A stretch of 64,000 nucleotides of DNA from Varroa destructor (lineage: Eukaryota > Arthropoda > Arachnida > Mesostigmata > Varroidae), in NCBI RefSeq assembly GCF_002443255.2, contig NW_019211455.1, forward strand, positions 5,500,597 to 5,564,596, in the 5' to 3' direction. A program made the translations under genes and the position numbers. Below are positions 1 to 11,429 of the stretch, piece after piece. The notes under the pieces were generated by a model. The model was not told the DNA's origin. It did no database searches and saw nothing but the letters and a program-made list of their open reading frames with translations. The stretch's first letter is position 1, and every line of letters begins with the position of its first letter.

Positions 1-132
1 TTCTGATAGGTTGGTTTGTGTTATAAACTTTTATGAATCTATCTTTCTATTGCTCATGTGTACAATAGCTTTTTGATGTCAATTAGTGGTACCCGTAGAG
101 TAACATGCGTGTTGAGCTTTTCGATGTGCCGT

Positions 133-204
133 GGGGATATAGCTCAGTGGTAGAGCATTCGACTGCAGATCGAGAGGTCCCCGGTTCAAACCCGGGTGTC
201 CCCT
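133..204 (+). tRNA. tRNA-Cys (anticodon GCA)
   Basis: This is a complete 72-nt cloverleaf without an intron. The acceptor stem is GGGGATA (133-139) paired with TGTCCCC (197-203, one wobble), with discriminator T at 204. The D stem is GCTC/GAGC (142-145 and 153-156). The anticodon stem is TTCGA/TCGAG around the loop CTGCAGA, which places GCA at 165-167. The B box is canonical (GGTTCAAACCC). CCA is not encoded, as expected for a eukaryotic nuclear gene. All stems are intact, so it looks functional rather than a SINE or pseudogene. It decodes UGC/UGU cysteine codons and would be transcribed by RNA polymerase III from its internal A and B boxes. Confidence 0.96.
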
Positions 205-211
205 CAGATTC

Positions 212-215
212 TTTT
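212..215 (+). terminator. RNA polymerase III terminator of tRNA-Cys
   Basis: A TTTT run starts eight nucleotides after the tRNA discriminator base and is followed by CTTT. This is the usual position and form of a pol III stop signal. Confidence 0.7.
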
Positions 216-818
216 CTTTACAAAATACATTTTTCTTTTAAAAACAATAACTGTATTGGTATGTGGTTTTTATTTTTAGTGCGTGTCGTTGGCGGAGCAT
301 TTCTGCAGTCTCATCATAACATCATTTATGACTCGTTTATGAATCATGTAGCCATTGTGCAAAAATAAAATGTATTGTTCAAGTCGAACGTTTTATACTA
401 TTGATTGTACTAGTGGTAGAGATACAATGTTACTAATAAACAAAACTTGATTAGTACTGTTAGCACTTTATTTCTTCTTTACGATTAAATTATGAAATAT
501 TTGGCATGGCTCTTCTTCGTCGAAAAATCGTCGAAAATTCATCGTAAAACGTACGCTTTATTATGAATATATCGCCTATATTGCTATGCCGGAACACGTT
601 ATTCGCGTTGAGCTGTTTGACTGTATTGCAGCTAATACTTGTTATATTAATCAGATAATTCACAGACTGTATACATACATATATATATATATATAATAAG
701 TTTGACCGCAAATGAGTAATGGCCTTTTTACACGCTTAGGAAACAGGTCAGTATATATTCAGTATTACACACGCATTCATATAATATAGTATAGAAGAAA
801 TACGGAGATGCGATATAA

Positions 819-871
819 AGCCCAATAACTGTATATTTGCAGTGTGCAGTTATTGGGCTCAGTTACTGGGC
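819..871. repeat. Perfect 13-bp inverted repeat plus a third partial arm
   Basis: AGCCCAATAACTG (819-831) is exactly complementary to CAGTTATTGGGCT (847-859) across a 15-nt spacer. Further wobble and A-U pairs just inside could extend the stem to about 16 bp. A near-copy of the right arm, CAGTTACTGGGC, follows directly at 860-871 with one mismatch. It may be a small foldback element, a transposon end or an RNA hairpin; nothing here decides which. Confidence 0.75.
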
Positions 872-2042
872 GGTTAAAAGGACGCTCGTTGAACGTCGAA
901 GGATAACAGTCGAAGAATACGGATAGTTAGTGTCAGTCGCCAATGATGTCTGAATGGTCCGTATCGTTGTTTCCTGCGTATTACGTTTTTGGTGTCTTTC
1001 CATCCACACAGCGGCGCCGCTGACTACTTATCTAGTGATTGCTTATTCTACAGATCCGACCCTCAGAAACCGTCGATTTTCAGAAATATGACGGTTCATC
1101 GTCTACTCCATTAATTGAACAGGAAGCTTGTAACTTTTCTTTAAGTTGCTCGATTTAGCCAGTGCAAGATCTGTAAAGACTTAAAAGATATGCTTGAAAA
1201 TGTTTTTATGAAAATCAACTTTTTTTGTTTAATAATCACTAGAAACCACTACTAAGCCCATGAGACGTACAAGCGCTCTCGCTTTTTTACACTATTTGAA
1301 AACTTACTGTTTATACAGAGCTTTTAGCAGAAGAATATGTAGTAGGTCGTCAAAAGTAGAAATTCGTTAAATGTAGCTCTAGATTTCTACGGATGCTATT
1401 ATTAGGGGTAGTTTCTTAATTTTAATTAAAGTATACACTCGCACTTATTCTAACAGAGTATGCCCTTTTCATGTCCCAGTTCTTCGTTTTTTTGAAATTT
1501 ACTCTGCTTTTATAACGAACCGGACCAATTTACATAGCAGAGGCTCCAGTTTTATGGTAACACAAATTATGATGAAATGTTGCATTTAACATTGTTAATG
1601 GCACATGTTTGCGGTCAAAGCATGAGCTAACTTAAGGTATAAATTCTTTTCGCTGCTCCTTTCTATAGAATCTGCTCGTGTCAGGGGCCTATACCATGTA
1701 TTGGGATACACCGATGCTGCTAGCATATCTACCATATTGCCCTAAAGATATCTGTTATTACAAAAATTTGAAAGCTAGCAAAAAGTGAATTTTTACAAAA
1801 TGATTCATTTGAATTGCGCTATATATTTTATCTCAAAACAAAGACATCTTACGGTTTTTCGAGACTTCGCGTGTGTCCACACTAGCACATATAGTTCAAA
1901 TCCGCCCAAATTTAAATTAACCGGCCACAGTTTAACATATAGTAACGACGCAACAAAAGGAAACCTCATTTATCATTATTTATTATGAATAGATTCAGGG
2001 TGGTATGTTTAGATTGAGAAGAACTTCGACGAGCCGCTTGTC

Positions 2043-2712
2043 GTAACGGGCATGCGCTTCTCTATTGCTCCTCGTACCGGATGAAAGTCAATTCTCTTTA
2101 GAACAAAGCAGCAAATTCATGATGGTAGGAAGCAGGACGTCGTTTTCGTAATTTCAACGGAGATCAATTATTATCCAATCTTTCTGCGTTAGTTAAACAC
2201 TCGCCATGATTGAAAACTTTTTTGTTTAGCTTGAACGCGATGGCTAACATTATTTTTCATGCGGCTTTTGAAAAATTCGGGGAAAACATTATGCAAACCG
2301 ATCAATCCTATGCTCTGTCTCTTCCTATGCTAGATTTAATCGAAATGGCTTGAAAAAGCATTTTCGATACAAAAATCAGCGGTTACATCAGAGAAGATAA
2401 TATCTCTTGTGAGTTAGGTTGTCCAGATTAGCTTTAACAGTTAGTCCTTCGAAATTTAGAAATTTTTCAAAATTTTTTGCAGCTTTTGAACTTTATGTCT
2501 GATTTTAGCCTTGCGCTTTCACAGATCTGGCCTGCCATCAGTTCGAAATTGAATACCATTAAAATTTCTTGTATGTAGTGTATCTGAGGGATATTTCAGC
2601 AAATTTACAACTATAAGTGTCGCTTGACGCGCGCTTACTATTCAAAGTAACCTGAGGACTAGTTAGTGGTTTAGTGTGTACGCTAAATAAACGTGAGCAG
2701 GAATGACATACC
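2043..2712 (+). repeat. Dispersed repeat, copy A (unknown family)
   Basis: This segment shares several short blocks, in the same order, with 9346-9905. They are AACGGGCATGCG near the start, an AATTCATNATG block, a TTTTGAACTTT block, then TCGCTTGAYGCRYGCTTACTA (2614-2635) and a GGTTTAG block. The intervening sequence is heavily diverged, which suggests an old interspersed element. No open frame or terminal repeat is visible, so its class is unknown. Confidence 0.5.
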
Positions 2713-5700
2713 TAGCACGTTCAAATGTTGTTGAAATGTCTGTTTACAGATACAGCCTTAAAAATTATATAAATATATATATGCCTTTTTATTGAAGAAG
2801 TTTCTGTATTTGTAACTTAACGGACGTATCCTAAAAATTAGAATACTTAGTTCTTTAACTATTTTATTTTTTAGAACCTATAAATATATAAAAAAAATAG
2901 TATCTATTAATAAAAATTTATTAATGTCGAAATTACCTCTGCTAATAAAAAGTTTAATTGAAATTAGCACGTTTTTTGCACACAAATCTCTCTTAAAATC
3001 CCATTGTCGTAACTTGATTAAAAAAGTTTAGAAGGTATTTTTCATTTTAGTTTGCAGTAACAATAAAACAAGTTTATCGTTTTCCTTATATGATATATGA
3101 CTAATAATAATACTAACCTAGCTCGAAGCTCGAGACTTTTACTTGTTCTGAGTTGCGACGAGGTGCTACGTGATTACCATTTTGTATGCGATGACTCCAG
3201 TCTCTCCAGTGTAGAACTTGTAAAATATTACGTTATGACAAGCAGTTTAGAAACATAAAACCTAGATCAACAATTAAACTTTGATCGCACAAGGTAACTG
3301 GACAATGTCTTCTCCGATGAACTTGTTTTTAAAGGGAATCTCCTGTTAAAGCACGCTTGTCTTAGAAATACAAGATATAGTCCATATAGAGTTCAGTTTT
3401 TTAGTCAGTATATTTAAAAAAGGACACCTTTTGTCCGACTTTAGTTTCAACAATATATATATATATAATTGAGGAAATTCGCTCTATTAATAAATACATG
3501 ATATTAAAAAAGAGAAGTTTCTGCAATGCTGGGGTTCGTGAAATACTTTAACTAAATAGATGAGGACTTGCCGTGTTTTTAATTTAGCTAAAAGCATTGC
3601 CTATGATATACTGCACAATAGGTGTAACTGAATAAATAAACAAATTTAGCATCAATTGTAAAAAATACGACAGCAGATAAGAACTAAATACATATTTGCA
3701 GCTACATCAGAGCTAGTTCGATAATTATTCAAAACAGTTTTATTGATAAAAATAAATTGCTGATTCCGGAGGTCGTCTATTAAAGTTACATGCGCTGTGA
3801 AAAGTGTGAATTTGCCTGTATCACAGAATTTGTTTGTATCACAGAAAACAAATTCAAATAATGGGAAAAACGAGGCCAATGAGTATTACTTTCTTAATAC
3901 TGTTTGACTGTGTGACTGAACCACGCTGCTTAAAATAGATTTTTCTGTTCATCATTAAAAACATTTTTCTTTTGTTTAATAAGTAATCTGTCCTATACAC
4001 AACAGCTTTAATTTGAATTTGGCTACATATTTACGCAACGGGGATATAATACAACACACAAAAAAATGTAGTGAGGCAGGGCTCTGTGTTTGATCTGACA
4101 ACCCCGCATGTGCCAAATAAAAATACCGTCAATTTAGCATTTTTGTAAACGAAATGTGTCAATCGTTTGGTTTTGTTTGAATTAAAGAATGCCCGACGAG
4201 ATTTCAAAGTGCGAACTTATACACTTAAATTAATGTTCTACAATCACCGGCGCAGTGAAACAGCGAACTAGTAATTTCGTGTGGTATGCCCCAAAGTAAC
4301 ATTCTTTAAATTTAGACGGGGGAATAAAATTATTTAACGATCCACGTAAACTATCCTAATTAAATCCTATTGTACGCGAAATGTCATTTAAGAGTAACGA
4401 TTAGATACTTGGCCCATGTTGAGCTGATAAGATAAAACAAGCTCTTTGAGCACTGAAATAAGCTTTACTAGCGTTCACGCAGAAATTACTAGTGAAATCT
4501 TATACCATCTTTTTCAATCCCTTACTGTCTGCCACTTGGGACACAGATGTTACAATTCTTCATTTGGATTTTATCGAAACTTAATAAATCATGATAAATA
4601 AGCCACTGTTAACTGTAAGATACACAAGTTTTTACAAAAACTACTGAATGGTTAGTCATAGGATACAATATTGTGTCCTGTAACCACGGTTATTCTTGAC
4701 TATTGCTTTAACTATTTTATATTATATATTATTTCAAATAACACAAATCTGTCTTTGCACGGCCTGCCCCTTGCGGTATCAGGTAACTAAACCTGATCAA
4801 AACACTTCGACAGGAGCCTCGCGTGCTTTCCACGTGTTTGACCAAGGGCGCCCCCTACATCCTACGGAAGGAGTCTATCCTCATCACAGAAGCGGCGGGA
4901 GGTTCAAGCAAGGATTTTTGGCGCCTCTAGCGGCTACTCCTGAAACTAATACGCCGCTGTGCAGTCTCGTGCTTTCAGTATTGTGTTAGCCACTGAGGAA
5001 AGCACCGATGTAGATCATTTGTCTAGCAGATGTTATCGGAACATATCATTTTGATACCTTATAGCTTTTGAACAAAACATATCATCGCAAACTTCTAGTT
5101 CCCCATGATCGTGTCATTCATCTGTCCTTAGCTGAGACGCTATTGTAACATCCGTACAACTTGAAATAACTTTTGCTTTGCGAGTTAACGTTGTTATTTG
5201 TGGCAAGGCGAACGTCTGGTATGCGCGCATGGGAACTTTAATATCAAACTGTACAAGCATGTAATAAACTTTTTGTTGCTGATGTCAGTTGAACAGCTCC
5301 GATGTACTGCCAATTGTTTTGCAAGAAAGCGATCCGGATCAAATGAGCTAGACAATAACTGTGGTGTTCCAAAACTTTGTGGTGGATCTGATAACTGTCT
5401 CCGCAAGCCCGTTCGTCAAAGTTTATACTGAACAAAATAATATATCACGTTCAACAAACTCTGGTCGTTCGTGGCAATCGTGCGATACTTAAATAAACGC
5501 GTAATATACAGGGTGCACTTTCTTACATTCTGTACTTTTAAACAAAGTGAAGACGTATACCAGTGAGTTAGTGTGAGACCCACTGTGAACGGCTGGGCTA
5601 CAGTGAAGCAGCTTTTGTTGTGTCCTGTCGTTAGCGTTATCGCCTTTGTGAGTAAAATTGGCGCTGTCACTTACGGCCTTTGTTGCAAATTCTGTTGCAG
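2713..5700. other. AT-rich non-coding stretch, probably intron or intergenic
   Basis: This is A/T-rich sequence with a (TA) tract at 3453-3467. No coding exon is recognisable. A GC-richer patch at 4838-4940 holds two short GCGCC-type motifs described in the findings. The 3' end is the intron feeding the Ig exon at 5701. Confidence 0.5.
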
Positions 5701-5875
5701 CTGAAGAATATCAAGCCATCGCTTTCGCACTCATATCTCTCCATAAACGCTACCCAAGATGCGCAGTACGCCTGCGAAGCGTCAAATCGAATCGGACCCA
5801 ACCATACGTTAGTTTCGCAACGTAAAATTTATCACATCTTCGTGCCCGCTACTACGAGACCGACTACCACCACAG
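5701..5875 (+). CDS. Internal exon: C-terminal half of an immunoglobulin (I-set-like) domain
   Basis: The exon is bounded by an acceptor (TTCTGTTGCAG, ending 5700) and a consensus donor (CACAG|GTAAGT, GT at 5876). It enters in phase 0 and leaves in phase 1, giving 58 residues. SYLSINATQDAQYACEASN fits strands E to G of an Ig fold: L-x-I, then Y-x-C at residues 23-25, then EASNRIG. The disulfide Cys is residue 25; its partner must lie in an upstream exon that I could not find. The exon ends in a Thr/Pro linker (ATTRPTTTTG), typical of a stalk after the last Ig domain. By family knowledge it belongs to a cell-surface adhesion protein, for example lachesin- or IgLON-like or another Ig-CAM. The exact gene cannot be named. 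Confidence 0.8.
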
Positions 5876-6925
5876 GTAAGTGGCGTCCCAATTCTACGTT
5901 TTAGATATCTACAACATAGACGATTAGGATAAACTTATACTCACCTACAACCACCTTAGGTTCACGGTATATGTATTCTAGCAGGTTTATGTCGTGGCCG
6001 ATAAAACAACATAGCTTCTGTCTATGAAGCAAGAGACCCTTGCTTTAATAACACAATAAGATTACCCTCTTTATTTTATAAGTGCAAAAATGAGAGATGT
6101 TATGTTCTTGCTAGATGATTGTTACGCTTTTTTTTTTATTATTATGTCTCAACTTTATTTTACTAGTAGAGTAAATCATTTTCTAGATGAGATTACCGTA
6201 TGAATTGCAAATACGCATCTTTTGTTTGTCGCAGTAGTACAATATCCGTCAATCAATAAAAGCCATTTTAGGCAAAAGCGTTTCCAAAATAGCATTCTTT
6301 ACCTAGAGCTGTTAACGGCCCATAAGTCTTATCTCCACAGATTTAGGATAAATGTCTAGGTAAACCTACAAACATTGCGCGAACAGTGAATGGTTTTCCT
6401 CAGACCCTTCAATCAACGGTAAAGACGCAGTAGTAGTTAGTTTGCAGTCTGAGGAAACTTTTTGTCATGAAAGAATTTGCATATGAGGTGATTCCAATGT
6501 CCTTTTATCAATCCGCAATATCAGTTGTGATCGCACAGCCTTCACCATCAAGTTGATCCTCAGTATCGTTCAAAAATACGGATATAGAGGTAGTGGAATA
6601 AGTGGGGGCTGACGAGGCGTCCGTCAGGCTGTCAACTAAGTAGGAGGTCACAACCAGTAGGGAATTGGCCGCCGTGGTAGTACCAACGGTAGTTGTGGAC
6701 ATATTTTCATTCATTTAGATTTGTGCCACGTCCGCTTGCCGGGCAGTGCTGTCAGTGTTAATGGTGGTTGAAGCGAGCAGGGACAACGGATCTAGGGTGA
6801 ATTCGATCGGAGGCAAACGGTGGAGACTGTCGCCCCATCAATGCCCCCTTACCAAATTTGGTCTATGAACTAGAAGTGGTAAAGGCATCCAGTTTTGCGT
6901 GTAAGGAAGGTGATATTAATGCTGA
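5876..6925 (+). other. Intron following the Ig exon
   Basis: This starts with GTAAGT at 5876. No matching phase-1 exon is identifiable nearby. The opposite strand at 6508-6714 has a Ser/Thr-rich 68-codon open frame with no recognisable domain; I treat it as chance or decayed sequence. Confidence 0.5.
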
Positions 6926-7147
6926 TTACACTATGTGGTTACACGGGTGAAATTCAGCCAATACATCATTCAGGCCTATGACACGCGTTCCTCATCCGAG
7001 TACGTTCGCACTCGCGCCATTCGTAGAACCATATACGCAGCTGCACGGACTTCTATAACGGGAGTAGTAGCATGACTTTTCGAAATAGGCAACGCACGGA
7101 AGGAGGGTTACATTGAAACCGTGGATGGCGGAGTGTCGCAGAAGTGA
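6926..7147 (+). pseudogene. Possible decayed coding segment, family unknown
   Basis: One frame reads 74 codons with a single internal TGA (7073-7075). Translation includes KFSQYIIQAYDTRSSSEYVR, then an Arg-rich helix-like stretch, and after the stop NARKEGYIETVDGG. The mix of residues looks protein-like. I recognise no family and no splice sites bracket it, so a decayed gene or mobile-element fragment is only one reading. Confidence 0.2.
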
Positions 7148-7465
7148 ATCTTCTATGTTATGGCCTTTGGCAACGATAAAACGGAACTATGGCGTCGCCT
7201 ATAGGACAGTAGTAAAGTGGCTGGGGGGCTCAAAGGTTTAACACGGTGTTTTTGGATAAACAGAGCGATTAGAGGAAGTGAAACAACGCCAGCTGAGTCC
7301 TAATAATCTCTCTGTAGCAGTGGTCGCAGTTCGGCCTCTCATTCGCGTCCGACAATTGCACACCTAAAACTTTGCTACTGGACTGGATTACCACCGGATC
7401 GCAGGAATGACATGAACAAGGAGACGATGAGGTTCATTACGATGGCTTAGCAGCCACGCAATAGG

Positions 7466-7687
7466 ATGAAATTGAGGCTCGGTCGATGTCTGTTTGCTTA
7501 CGTAAGTATCGTTGCACTCGCCGTCACCTTACTGTCGCAGCTGCGTCGTCATGTGACGTTGATCATTAGATTGTTCTATGCTAATCCTGGAACTACTACT
7601 CTGTCTGATACAATGATTTATAGCGGACTTTATGGAGATGACGTTTTGGGATGCCGGCGAACAGACGATATGCTACAACCCTATTAA
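7466..7687 (+). CDS. Unassigned open frame with an N-terminal hydrophobic segment
   Basis: It starts at a true ATG and reads 73 codons. The N-terminus has a short basic head (MKLRLGR) followed by a hydrophobic run (CLFAYVSIVALAVTLLSQL), then a basic segment (RRH). That is the layout of a signal anchor or type II membrane protein. A strong donor-like site (TAC|GTAAGTAT) sits inside at 7502, so this could be the start of a first exon of about 12 codons. No catalytic or family motif is visible; a chance frame is quite possible. Confidence 0.2.
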   Translation: MKLRLGRCLFAYVSIVALAVTLLSQLRRHVTLIIRLFYANPGTTTLSDTMIYSGLYGDDVLGCRRTDDMLQPY

Positions 7688-8460
7688 GGTGGTCAGGAAG
7701 ATATCTTACACAGCCACATTGTTTCGCGTCGAGAACAACGAGTACATAACAGCGTCACACTGTGAAGCCGTAGATGTTGCTGTGATTGTAAATTTGCATA
7801 CGTCTTCCTACCTATAGAGAGAAGACTTACACAATTATGTTTAGCAATAGAAACAAAGCACAATAATTGCTCAAAACTAGGTAATAGTTGTTTAGGGAAC
7901 TCCGGTATGAGTATGGAATATACTGGAACGGCTCACACTTTTAGGAACTTGCTCTTCCCTCGAGCACCTTTGTCCTTATGCGTTTACTTCAATAATTGGT
8001 CCGCGCGGAACCTTGCCCTTGCTTGAACAGCCTGCTTTAGCGAGCTGAAGTAATTTAGCCTGATGTTACGAGCGCTACTCTGTGAAGGCAGACAACCTTT
8101 ATTCATTGTTTTTGTTATTGTCGTATTTTTCGATAGGCGACTGCACTGTTCGACCTATGTACATATGTAAAGATGTTAATGTGCCAAGATAATGTGTTGT
8201 CATTCTTGAACAAAGATTAGTCGCAATATGATGACCGATGTACGCTTGTATGAGAACGTATAGGAAGCACATTTGCTTAGCCAAGCCGTAAAGACGATTG
8301 GCTTTTTACGGTTCCACAAAATAGCCTATAGATAAACATGCGAACAATCGTAGTGACAATGGTGGTAAATCAGATCTAAATCATTTAGATGTTATCTTTT
8401 ATTAAAAATGTAAATGATTGCGCGTGCGCATCTTTTTGCACTTGATGACGATATGACAGT

Positions 8461-9033
8461 ATGGCTTCTGTTTCGGATGGTCTCCGCCTCGTTCCAAATT
8501 TGTTCCTTTCAAAATCAACTTCAGTTTTTCTCGTCTGGCCGTATAGCACCGCATCGACCAGTCCACCATCACTACATGAAACCTTTCTCGCGACCGTTCT
8601 ACACGTCCCGCTTTCTTCAGAGCCTGAACAACGCCCTAGCAGTCTGTTTTCGGCGTTAAAAAGTCAAATAGTTCTGACAAATGTATCGTGTAGCGGAACA
8701 ATGAAATTTACATTTAGTGAATGGCGAAGTAGATTACATGAAAAGAAACCTATGGTTCTTACATCGAGAAAGCTTGTGTTGCCGTGTGTTGTACAATCCA
8801 ATTCTGCGAAGGTGGAAAAGATTGCACTGGCGGTCTTCTGCTCTTGCTCTCGGTATACTCCGCTCGTATTCTGGGATTGCGAATCTCATATTTCTACATG
8901 TCATGAGCGCAAAACGACTCAAACTTCAAAATACGGGTCTCCGAGGGTACGGAGCTGGGGTGGTGCAAGGCTGGAAAATGTTTGCCGCCGAATAGGCCGC
9001 TCAGTAGGTTCTGTTGCTTCCCTATTATCATAA
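8461..9033 (+). CDS. Unassigned 190-codon open frame (longest in the window)
   Basis: It starts at ATG and runs 190 codons to TAA. The product is Ser-rich with scattered Cys and basic residues at the C-terminus. There is no signal peptide, domain or repeat I recognise. Third positions show no G/C bias, and other frames on both strands are also open across 8717-8995, which weakens the case for coding. It may be part of a decayed element or a chance frame. Confidence 0.2.
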   Translation: MASVSDGLRLVPNLFLSKSTSVFLVWPYSTASTSPPSLHETFLATVLHVPLSSEPEQRPSSLFSALKSQIVLTNVSCSGTMKFTFSEWRSRLHEKKPMVLTSRKLVLPCVVQSNSAKVEKIALAVFCSCSRYTPLVFWDCESHISTCHERKTTQTSKYGSPRVRSWGGARLENVCRRIGRSVGSVASLLS

Positions 9034-9345
9034 CCAAAAGATAGAAGGATCGATTGTGGTTGAATTGTTAATACATGCAATCTGGAAAATATCTATGCCC
9101 CAACAAAATAAAAGGTAGACATCTGATGTTTTTCAGTGAGTCTCAACAAGCCGTTTCGCAGACTGGTTTATTCGAGGCAGTTTCTTTAATACTACTTTAC
9201 AAGCGCCAGCCCATTGTTGAAACACAGATGCATACAAAACTTCACACTCCGTTGTACCAATTTTAGATATACAAGGTACAAGTTATGTATAGATTTCAAT
9301 AACACTATTAACATATATGCATATATATAACACCTATTTTGGCGC
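9034..9345. other. Non-coding stretch
   Basis: Nothing recognisable apart from a short AT-alternating patch near 9311-9329, just upstream of repeat copy B. Confidence 0.4.
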
Positions 9346-9905
9346 AACGGGCATGCGTTCATCCGCTATACTTGACTATGAACGAGAGACAGTTGTCTTA
9401 ATTCATCATGACGGACAACAATGCGTCCTATTTGGTATTCGAGTTTACATAAGTTACTACCGCACTGAACGACCCCCCCCCCCCCCCAGTGAGATGGGAC
9501 AAAACCGGAATATCTACAATCGGGTTTAGAAATTTATTAAAATTGCATAAAAAGTCATTGTCGGTACACATAGATTTTTGACACGGAAAAGAAATATCAG
9601 CTGTCAATTAAGTCGTCCAGATAAACTTTAATACGTAGTCATTTAAACATTTTTAGCCTTTTTGAACTTTTTGGTTATTTTGAGCCCTTTCATTTTTGGG
9701 TACTTTGGCCGGTTGTCAGCTTAATTGATTTCATTATATTTATCTTCAATTCAAATGTTGATTTTTTCGTATTTATACCTACCAGTATCGCTTGATGCAT
9801 GCTTACTACACGGAGCTTTTTGCGAATAGAGAAAGGAATTGCTTCAGATGAACTATTTGGCGGTTTAGGATCCGAAGCTTAGCCATAATCGTGATGAACA
9901 GTAGC
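9346..9905 (+). repeat. Dispersed repeat, copy B (unknown family)
   Basis: Collinear but diverged match to copy A at 2043-2712. AACGGGCATGCG opens it, and TCGCTTGATGCATGCTTACT near 9788-9808 mirrors the block at 2614-2635. The first 25 bases after CCTATT also match 58409-58442 almost exactly (AACGGGCATRCGTTCATCCG then YTAT). A 15-base C tract (9473-9487) interrupts the copy. No protein-coding capacity is visible. Confidence 0.5.
9473..9487. repeat. Poly-C tract (15 C)
   Basis: Uninterrupted homopolymer C lying inside dispersed-repeat copy B. Confidence 0.95.
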
Positions 9906-11429
9906 TATGATGGATGAATATAATCGTCAGGGATAACGCTTTTAGCATATGGAAAATTTCCTTAAATTATCCGTTATATCCGATCGGATGCTCTTGACGT
10001 GTTATCTAATGATCTGTATATACACACATAAATATATAGGAAAATTAAAAAAATACTATTATGTTACTTATAATTGCAGTTGTTACCATTTAATTAACCA
10101 CTTTTATTTCTAATCCGCTGTACAGTTTTTGCAAAAGCTGGTTGTTTCCTGCATACTAAATTCCCTCTATGGTGCTTCCATAGAAACAATTGCAGGACGA
10201 TCAGGGTATATATCTGACAACGTGAACAGATATGTATGAAGTATATTACCAGTGTTTGTGCATTAGGCTATTACACCTAGCAGGGCAATTTTCATGGTAC
10301 TTCCCGTTAAAACGTTCATAACCCTGGAACCGCATCAGCCGCAACATTTGAGAAGGGTCGTCTCAGACACGATTTACTGCCAGAGACATAATTGTTGACT
10401 ACAGTGGTAATCTGAGAATCCCATATCCGTTATGAGCTATTCCCTAGTGGTTTGGAGCTCGGAGTGAGTCGGATGCCTCTTACGCCTCTAGGTACATTCA
10501 GACTAAGATACGCCAATGGGTGCTGTTTCACTGAATAAGCGTTATTATTTCGTCTATTCGAGATTGTTATGGTTGGAAACCGTCTTGAGGCTATGTCTAA
10601 GATGTATAATTAAATACATTCCGATATAAACACGCGTTGCTTTCGTCCAACTATTTATAGATTTAAAAAATAGTCAAGCTACTCTTCGAAATCGGTAAAA
10701 ATAATCTAAACTTCATTGCCCCTATAGCTGACTGTTTATCCTCGCCATTTTAAACGGCCTGATAGTTCCCAATCTAACGTTTCAGGAAATCACATGTCGC
10801 AACATCTCACTTTGCCCTATTCGCTCAGGATATCTGAAAGAATATTGTGTCATGTTTTCTACGTAGCTAGGTCCGCACGGGCAGGCCTGGTTTACATCCA
10901 AAGCCTTCCGTGCCTGTTAGTTACTCATAGAAGCTACTTCTCATCCACTTGCCTCAACATTCCTTGGAGATTCAGCTCATGATCATACGCGAAGCCGTAA
11001 TCAGTTCCTAACCAGCTTCTCCTCACACTCGCCTTTGAGGCATAATAATGCACAAACGTGTAATAGACTGTTGTGGGAAGCAACTCACAGAACTTATATA
11101 TAAGAATTCCTCTGTTTTACCCTAATGATACATGCGAAGATAGATTTACCATTTAGGCTAGTGCCGTTCGCGACTTTTGGTTGTACACTGCAAGTAACTT
11201 ATTTCTAACTTTCTTGTTACGAGATTACGAACACAAACGACCTGTGAAATGTTGTTGCTTATTTAGAATCATCTGTTTTTTTTTTGTGGTTATCAATAAG
11301 CCTTTTCGAATTATCTAATGTGATAGTGACTGGTCTCCTCGAAACTATTGTATTCTCGCCAGTATGTTGTCGATGAATGATACGATCTATTAAGTGGTGC
11401 CACTATTTTTTGTAGTCGGTAATAAGAAA
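9906..11429. other. Non-coding stretch upstream of the LINE remnant
   Basis: No endonuclease or ORF1 remnant of the downstream LINE is recognisable, which suggests the element is 5'-truncated or too decayed upstream. Only short, featureless open frames occur. Confidence 0.4.

Larger units (their letters stand above)
205..2042. other. Non-coding stretch downstream of tRNA-Cys
   Basis: No coding exon is recognisable here. It holds a short (AT)8 tract at 679-694 and the 819-859 hairpin described separately. The few open frames are short and AT-driven. Confidence 0.5.
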
